From Smittium mucronatum (Eukaryota; Kickxellomycota; Harpellomycetes; Harpellales; Legeriomycetaceae), in contig LSSL01004330.1 of NCBI GenBank assembly GCA_001953115.1, positions 1 through 14,823 on the forward strand: DNA of 14,823 nt. The letters are read 5' to 3'. This document shows, piece after piece, positions 10,600-14,823 of this stretch (positions are counted from its first letter, which is position 1; each line of letters starts with the position of its first letter). A program made the translations under genes and the position numbers. Below the pieces are notes generated by a model. It did no database searches and had not been told where the DNA came from. It saw only the letters and a program-made list of their open reading frames with translations.

Positions 10600-10643
10600 G
10601 AAGACAAGAAATGGTGTAGTAGATAGGCAAATATCGACCATAG
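10600..10643. mobile_element. Inverted terminus related to the 193-bp element family
   Basis: Read on the minus strand, this stretch runs ATGGTCGATATTTGCCTATC followed by ACACCATTTCTTGTCTTC. It aligns with the family termini at 9267 (CCATGACTATTTGCAC, then ATCATTTTGTCTAC) and at 8897 (GACTATTGACCTAC, then CACATTTCACCTAC). The outermost GGTG is altered, so the exact border and any target duplication cannot be fixed. With the left end at 9267 it could bound an element of about 1.38 kb, or it may be a separate insertion. Confidence 0.5.
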
Positions 10644-10900
10644 GTTTTTCAAACCAAGTTCCTTTGTGTGTAGATCAAATATACCCTTCTAAATAATTGA
10701 CAATGATTTGCCAACACTTTTAATGTAATCAGACCCGATCCATATACAATCCGTCTAACCCATTAATCAGAGTATATCATAAAAAATTTTAAGCCAATTA
10801 TTTCGTATTATTATTCGCATAATATGATTGGAGACATAAGTTTATTTATTGGGTAAAACTGCATTGTAAGTGCTTTCCTGTGTGGAACACTAAAGGAATA
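10644..10900. other. A+T-rich upstream flank of eIF3b
   Basis: No gene or confident repeat is seen here. It may contain upstream regulatory sites for eIF3b, but no motif can be assigned. Confidence 0.5.
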
Positions 10901-11020
10901 GTTTTTGGTGAATTCTGCTCGTTAACGAATATCAACGTTTTCAACCTTGTATCTCCTATTCCACTTTTTTCCTAAGACGGGTTATTTACTTCACACCTAA
11001 ACCTAATATTAGCTTGAATC
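10901..11020 (+). promoter_or_regulatory. Probable core promoter and 5' leader of the eIF3b gene
   Basis: This stretch directly precedes the eIF3b start and is less A+T-rich than the DNA further upstream. It contains a pyrimidine-rich run at about 10952..10972, a common feature near transcription starts of strongly expressed fungal genes, and a small inverted pair AACG...CGTT at 10924..10940. I see no convincing TATA box at a sensible distance and no upstream ATG close to the start codon. The transcription start cannot be placed from sequence alone. Confidence 0.4.
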
Positions 11021-13249
11021 ATGTCGGGCTTGGATCCTAATAATCTTCCCTCTACGGTCGACGATATCGATTTCTCCGATTTGGAGACCAAATACTCTGA
11101 AAAATTCTTGGAAGATTCCTTAGACAACGTCGTTCTAATCGACAATCTTCCAATAGTAGATGAGAAAAAGGAATCAAAACTCATAGCCTTAATCAAAAAG
11201 ATCACAAAGAAATTGGGTGAAATTAAGGAAGATGGAATTCACATGCCTAAAGAAGTTGTAGATGGGAGCTCCTTCTCTAAAGGTTACGCTTTCGTCGAAT
11301 TTTTAGATGCCTCTCAAGCCTCCGAAGTTATTAGAGAGCTTAATGGATACAAACTCGATAAGACACATGTTTTGGAAGTAAACTCCTTCATGGATGTAGA
11401 GAAATATTCAAAGGCATCAGATACCTACATTGAACCCCCTCACTCCGAATTCGTTCCCAGAGATCATTTAAAATATTGGCTTATGGATGAGCAATCCCGA
11501 GATCAATTCGCAATGCAATTTGATCAAGATCTTTCTGTAAACTGGAATAACAGGGGTGCATCAGTCGATAACATTGTAAGTCGCAAGGGTTGGACTGAAA
11601 CTTATTTCCAATGGAGCGTTTTGGGTACTTACTTAACTACTTTACACAAACAAGGTGCTGTGTTGTGGGGGGGCTCATCTTTTCAAAAGATTGTTCGCTT
11701 TATTCATCTTGGTGTCAAACTGGTCGACTACAGCCCCAATGAAACATATTTCATTACTTTTTCTCCAGAGCCCATTGATTTAGAATCAGTTGATACAGTT
11801 TTAGGCCCTGGAAACGAGCATCTGAATCCTTATACTGATGTTGATTCGGGGAATCACTTTTGTGTTTGGGAAGTTAGGACTGGCCGTTTGCTTCGATCAT
11901 TCCCATATGCCACCAATGCTGACGGATCTCCAGTGACCAAATTTGGCTGGCCCAGCTTCAAATGGTCTTCTACAGAGAATTTCTTAGCTCGTGTTACTCC
12001 TGGCTCAAAGATATCCATTTATGAAGTTCCTGGTATGGGTCTAGTCGGAAAAAAGAGCCTACCTGTCCCAAATATCGTCAACTTTGATTGGCGACCATGC
12101 AACGACCCCAACTCAAAAAATAAAAAGTTGCAGGATGTTCTAGCCTATTGGATTCCAGACGTCGATAATCAGCCTGGTAGAATAGTTATGATTTCCGTCC
12201 CTGATATGACTGTAATTAAGACCAAAAATATTATAAACATTAAAGATGTATCATTCCATTGGCATCCCAGTGGTCAAGCTCTATGCTCTAGAGTTCAAAG
12301 ATACACAAGATCCAAGAAATCTACTTTCTCTTCTTTGGAGATTTTTAGACTCGATGACAAATCTATTCCTTCTGAAGTAGTCGAGCTTAAAGATAATGTT
12401 GTTGTATTTGCTTGGGATCCAAGATCAAACGTTCTAAGGTTTGCTATAATTCATGTGACTGATGCCACCCCTCCTCAAACAAACCAAAGAGGAATGGCCA
12501 CTTCTTTAGTTAAATCAAACGTCAGCTTTTATCAGTTTATTCGAACTAAATCTAAATTGGCTACCAGAGAGGAATTCTTACTCATTAAAACTTTGGATAA
12601 AAAGAACACTACCTCCCTAAATTGGTCTCCAAAGGGTCGGTATATCATACTTTCTACCCTCAGGACAACCACTGCTTGGAATCTGGAATTTTATGATACG
12701 GAGTTTGAAGTCCCCAATTTACCTAAGAACTCTGTATCCGAAGCCTCCATTCTTTTACTCAGTGCTTCAGAACATTATGGAGTTACTGATTTAGAATGGG
12801 ACCCTACTGGAAGATATGTTATCACTTCTGCTTCTGCTTGGCGTCATACAAATGACAATGGGTATGCTATCTGGGATTTCAAAGGAGAACAGTTACACAA
12901 AGTTTCAATCGATCTCTTCAAACAAATCTTGTGGAGACCTCGACCACATTCTCTTCTGGATAATTCTATCAAATCTAAGATCCGTAAAAACATTGATAGT
13001 TACTCTGAAAAATTCGACGAACAAGATCGCATTTTGGAATCCACTGCGTCAATTGAACAGCTTACCCCCCGCCGTAGACTCTATAATGAATGGGTTAGCT
13101 GGCGCAACTCTGTTAATGAACGTGTTGATGAATTATCTCATGATGTTCCAAACATTGAGTCATTCAACACCTCACCATCTACTGAAGATGAAGAGGTGAT
13201 TGAAGAAATTGTTGAGGAATTACTTGATGAAGTGACAGAGTTCGTTTAA
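11021..13249 (+). CDS. Eukaryotic translation initiation factor 3 subunit b (eIF3b/Prt1 family)
   Basis: Scaffold subunit of the cytoplasmic eIF3 complex, which helps load the 43S pre-initiation complex on mRNA. The family binds eIF3a, eIF3j, eIF3i and eIF3g. The 742 residues are close to yeast Prt1 (763). An acidic N-terminus (about 1-33) precedes an RRM at about 36-122, with RNP2-like VVLIDNLPIV (37-46) and RNP1-like KGYAFVEF (87-94). A beta-propeller region follows (about 150-650), with family motifs WTETYFQWS (191-199), VLWGG (214-218), GRLLRSFP (298-305), ISIYEVPGMGL (331-341), NWSPKGRY (544-551), WDPTGRYV (593-600) and WRPRP (648-652). The C-terminal helical part has RRRLYNEWVSWR (684-695), in the region that contacts eIF3i/g, then an acidic tail. 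The start is firm: an in-frame TGA at 11015..11017 lies just upstream and A is at -3. There is no intron. Domain assignments come from family knowledge; motifs were read directly. G+C is clearly above the flanks. Confidence 0.96.
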   Translation: MSGLDPNNLPSTVDDIDFSDLETKYSEKFLEDSLDNVVLIDNLPIVDEKKESKLIALIKKITKKLGEIKEDGIHMPKEVVDGSSFSKGYAFVEFLDASQASEVIRELNGYKLDKTHVLEVNSFMDVEKYSKASDTYIEPPHSEFVPRDHLKYWLMDEQSRDQFAMQFDQDLSVNWNNRGASVDNIVSRKGWTETYFQWSVLGTYLTTLHKQGAVLWGGSSFQKIVRFIHLGVKLVDYSPNETYFITFSPEPIDLESVDTVLGPGNEHLNPYTDVDSGNHFCVWEVRTGRLLRSFPYATNADGSPVTKFGWPSFKWSSTENFLARVTPGSKISIYEVPGMGLVGKKSLPVPNIVNFDWRPCNDPNSKNKKLQDVLAYWIPDVDNQPGRIVMISVPDMTVIKTKNIINIKDVSFHWHPSGQALCSRVQRYTRSKKSTFSSLEIFRLDDKSIPSEVVELKDNVVVFAWDPRSNVLRFAIIHVTDATPPQTNQRGMATSLVKSNVSFYQFIRTKSKLATREEFLLIKTLDKKNTTSLNWSPKGRYIILSTLRTTTAWNLEFYDTEFEVPNLPKNSVSEASILLLSASEHYGVTDLEWDPTGRYVITSASAWRHTNDNGYAIWDFKGEQLHKVSIDLFKQILWRPRPHSLLDNSIKSKIRKNIDSYSEKFDEQDRILESTASIEQLTPRRRLYNEWVSWRNSVNERVDELSHDVPNIESFNTSPSTEDEEVIEEIVEELLDEVTEFV

Positions 13250-13751
13250 CCATACGTTTTTTCAACTCTGATGTGGATTATCTTCTATCTACATTTTTAT
13301 TTGGTTATTGCATAGGTTTTCGTTCTTTTTTTGTACTTAGAGCTATTTATATATCCCATTATTATACTCTAAAAAACACAACATTTTCTTATTTCATATT
13401 CAATTATATGGGGTTTCTTATTTAATTGTGAATGGGTTAATTATTTTCAAACCACAACCCATCAATTTAAGTATACGTTTGGTTTTACTCATAGCTAGTT
13501 TTTAACTACTCAATAATTTAATTTTTCGGTTAGGGGATGAAGGTTGCTACTGGTTATATTCAATATTATTGTTGCCCTTAATTTCTTTCAAATATTATTT
13601 TTAAAAAAATATTAGAAGCATTATCTACTTATCAATAAAAGTCTTCGGCTAAGTGGATATGCCCTTTTTGTTAAATACTAACTCAAAATTTGCTTTTTTT
13701 TATTGCTAAATTCAATAAATTTTGACATCAATTAAAGGTAAAAATTTTATC
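13250..13751. other. Downstream flank of eIF3b
   Basis: Non-coding, A+T-rich, holding the presumed 3' untranslated region. A short inverted pair, ATGGGTT/AACCCAT, lies at about 13432..13463. No other structure is evident. Confidence 0.6.
13347..13380 (+). terminator. Possible 3'-end formation region of eIF3b
   Basis: About 100 bases after the stop codon there is a TATATAT stretch (about 13347..13354), resembling a fungal efficiency element, followed by an A-rich run at 13371..13378. A canonical AATAAA also occurs further away at 13634..13639. In DNA this A+T-rich either could arise by chance, so the cleavage site is uncertain. Confidence 0.25.
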
Positions 13752-13874
13752 ATCACTAAAATCTTGCACAGCCGACCCGAAGTCTGACATCTATCACTAA
13801 AATTCAACATTTATCACTAAAATCATCCAATCACCGCATTTTCACCAATAAAATCCGAGCTTCATCACTAAAAA
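13752..13874. repeat. Iterated ATCACTAAAAT motifs
   Basis: The 11-base core ATCACTAAAAT is exact at 13752, 13793 and 13813. It is present with one change at 13864 (ATCACTAAAAA) and as a variant TCACCAATAAAAT at 13842. Core starts are 41, 20 and 51 bases apart, with the variant in the last gap, suggesting decayed units of about 20 bp or multiples. The bases between cores differ and are richer in G+C than the surroundings. The function is unknown; it may be a degenerate minisatellite, a subterminal array of a transposon or clustered binding sites. Confidence 0.7.
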
Positions 13875-14368
13875 AAAATTGATTTATTTATTGGAAAAAG
13901 TTTTAAAAATTGTTCCTTTTTATGAAATTCGATGAATTGTCCCTTATTCAGAGATATATAGATGTATACGATTTTTGACAGTGATATAAGGAACAAATTT
14001 CTAATATACTTACAGTTTAAATTTACCTTGTAAGATTCAAAAAAAAATTAATGAAATGGAAGTTTATAGAAGATTTTCAACATTCCCTTTATTATTGCGA
14101 AAATCATTAATACTAATAGCTTTTGCGCTTATTTGGGAGGATGAAATATCCTTTTATAGTGAAAAACCCCTAAAAGGATTAAGACTATTGTACTTATTGT
14201 TAGTATCGAAAACTCTAAAATGCGTATTTACAAAAAAAAGGAGGAAATATGGATATAATTTTGTTTTATTCGTAATTGAGTTAGCTTTCTAGAAGACTTT
14301 CAAAAAACTTTCGAGTATCCTACATCTCGTTTTTTATAAGTCAGCCATAACATCACTTTTCTATATGT
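13875..14368. other. A+T-rich spacer before the LTR
   Basis: A 78-codon open frame lies here (14056..14292, +), rich in Leu, Lys and Phe, with no recognisable domain and no supporting context; I regard it as chance. There is no purine-rich tract directly before 14369, which argues that the LTR downstream is not the 3' LTR of a plus-strand element lying to the left. Confidence 0.55.
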
Positions 14369-14413
14369 TGTGACATATTATACCCCTAAGAGTGAAATAC
14401 CTTGCCGTGGTTT

Positions 14414-14426
14414 AGGGGCTTAATAG
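14414..14426. repeat. LTR-internal short direct repeat, copy 1
   Basis: AGGGGCTTAATAG, matching AGGGGCTCAATAG at 14726..14738 with one mismatch. The two copies lie near the left and right parts of the LTR. Confidence 0.7.
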
Positions 14427-14447
14427 TGTACTTTTCGAAGTACACTA
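14424..14447. repeat. Perfect 10-bp hairpin with TTCG loop inside the LTR
   Basis: TAGTGTACTT, loop TTCG, then AAGTACACTA: a perfect inverted repeat about 55 bases into the LTR. Outer GGTT (14409..14412) and AACC (14448..14451) could extend it across a bulge. If transcribed it would form a UUCG-capped stem, although the loop-closing pair is not the usual C-G. Confidence 0.85.
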
Positions 14448-14725
14448 AACCAAAATTTCACACAACGTTGTACTATTCTTGGTTGGGAGTAGTGAAGACA
14501 ACGCACAGCAATTCGGAGGACAGCGATTCCAGAGGAGGACCATCTTGAAACAGGAGGAACCGATCGTTTAGGACAGCTGAGACATAGTCTAGTGCACAAT
14601 TCCGGCGTTCGACAGTCAGGCTGATCTCGATGTCTAACAGCTATTTGTAGGAGAGCCATATCGATCAAACCCAGGTTTGGGTAGGAGCCTAATTTTATTA
14701 ATTCTGCTAGAATTAAACCCTGAAT

Positions 14726-14738
14726 AGGGGCTCAATAG
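14726..14738. repeat. LTR-internal short direct repeat, copy 2
   Basis: AGGGGCTCAATAG, partner of the copy at 14414..14426. Confidence 0.7.
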
Positions 14739-14823
14739 CTTCAACGAACAATAGTTCATTGACAAAGAGCTTAATTCTTGACTGCATTTAACCTCAGTTA
14801 TACACCTACTTGAAGCAATGTCA

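Larger units (their letters stand above)
14369..14823. mobile_element. Long terminal repeat of an LTR retrotransposon (right edge at or just past the window end)
   Basis: The segment begins TGTGACATATTATACCCC and the window stops at AATGTCA. TGTCA is the inverted counterpart of TGACA inside the start, so the true end is either here or two bases on (TGTCACA). A length of about 455 bp, TG...CA style ends and a sharp rise in G+C from about 14400 all fit an LTR. No reading frame is convincing. There is no polypurine tract on the left, so it is a 5' LTR reading rightwards or a solo LTR. The superfamily cannot be decided without internal sequence; Ty3/Gypsy is a reasonable guess. The primer binding site would lie outside the window. 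Confidence 0.65.

Noticed and set aside
10972..11205. 77-codon open frame on the minus strand
   Set aside because: It overlaps the start of eIF3b in antisense; its serine-rich composition is a by-product of the coding strand.
12816..13199. 127-codon open frame on the plus strand
   Set aside because: It is a shifted-frame shadow of the eIF3b C-terminal region, whose correct frame is unmistakable there.
13752..13874. CRISPR array
   Set aside because: The repeat core is only about 11 bp, spacing is irregular (20, 41 and 51 bases), and the window is eukaryotic with no associated genes.
14056..14292. 78-codon open frame that could be a small hydrophobic protein
   Set aside because: It has no recognisable family, signal or neighbour support, and A+T-rich codons readily give Leu/Lys/Phe-rich chance frames. 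It remains unproven, not excluded.
14420..14668. 82-codon open frame on the minus strand
   Set aside because: It lies wholly inside the LTR, where open frames arise from the higher G+C content; no domain is seen.

Overview
The window looks like nuclear DNA of a fungus, very rich in A+T outside its one gene. The only convincing gene is an uninterrupted 742-codon reading frame at 11021..13249 (+) for translation initiation factor eIF3 subunit b (Prt1 family). Its protein is recognisably fungal-like along its whole length. The extreme A+T content of the non-coding DNA, the low intron load and the sparse gene content fit an early-diverging fungus such as the Harpellales/Kickxellomycotina. That placement is an inference and is not proven by anything in the window.

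Layout. Bases 1..8331 are A+T-rich sequence with no gene, tRNA or rRNA that I can recognise, only short microsatellites and homopolymer runs. Bases 8332..10650 are a graveyard of small non-autonomous transposons. It starts with a head-to-tail cluster of about 170-bp elements bounded by TTAA and CCCT-type termini (piggyBac-like). Next comes a 193-bp terminal-inverted-repeat element with a perfect 9-bp target duplication (Mutator-like by duplication length). It ends with diverged relatives of that element and a diverged direct repeat of about 270 bp. Bases 10650..11020 are the upstream flank and leader of the eIF3b gene. The gene is followed by A+T-rich flank, then a patch (13752..13874) of iterated ATCACTAAAAT motifs. 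From 14369 the composition changes sharply to higher G+C: this is a long terminal repeat starting TGTGACA. The window ends at TGTCA, almost exactly where the inverted counterpart of that start is expected.

How it fits together. There is no operon or pathway: one housekeeping gene sits in a repeat-rich, gene-poor stretch. I see no new multi-gene system. The most unusual content is the nested short-element region at 8.3..10.7 kb, especially the palindromic junctions between neighbouring TTAA elements. The termination of the window inside an LTR suggests that this is a contig broken at a dispersed repeat.
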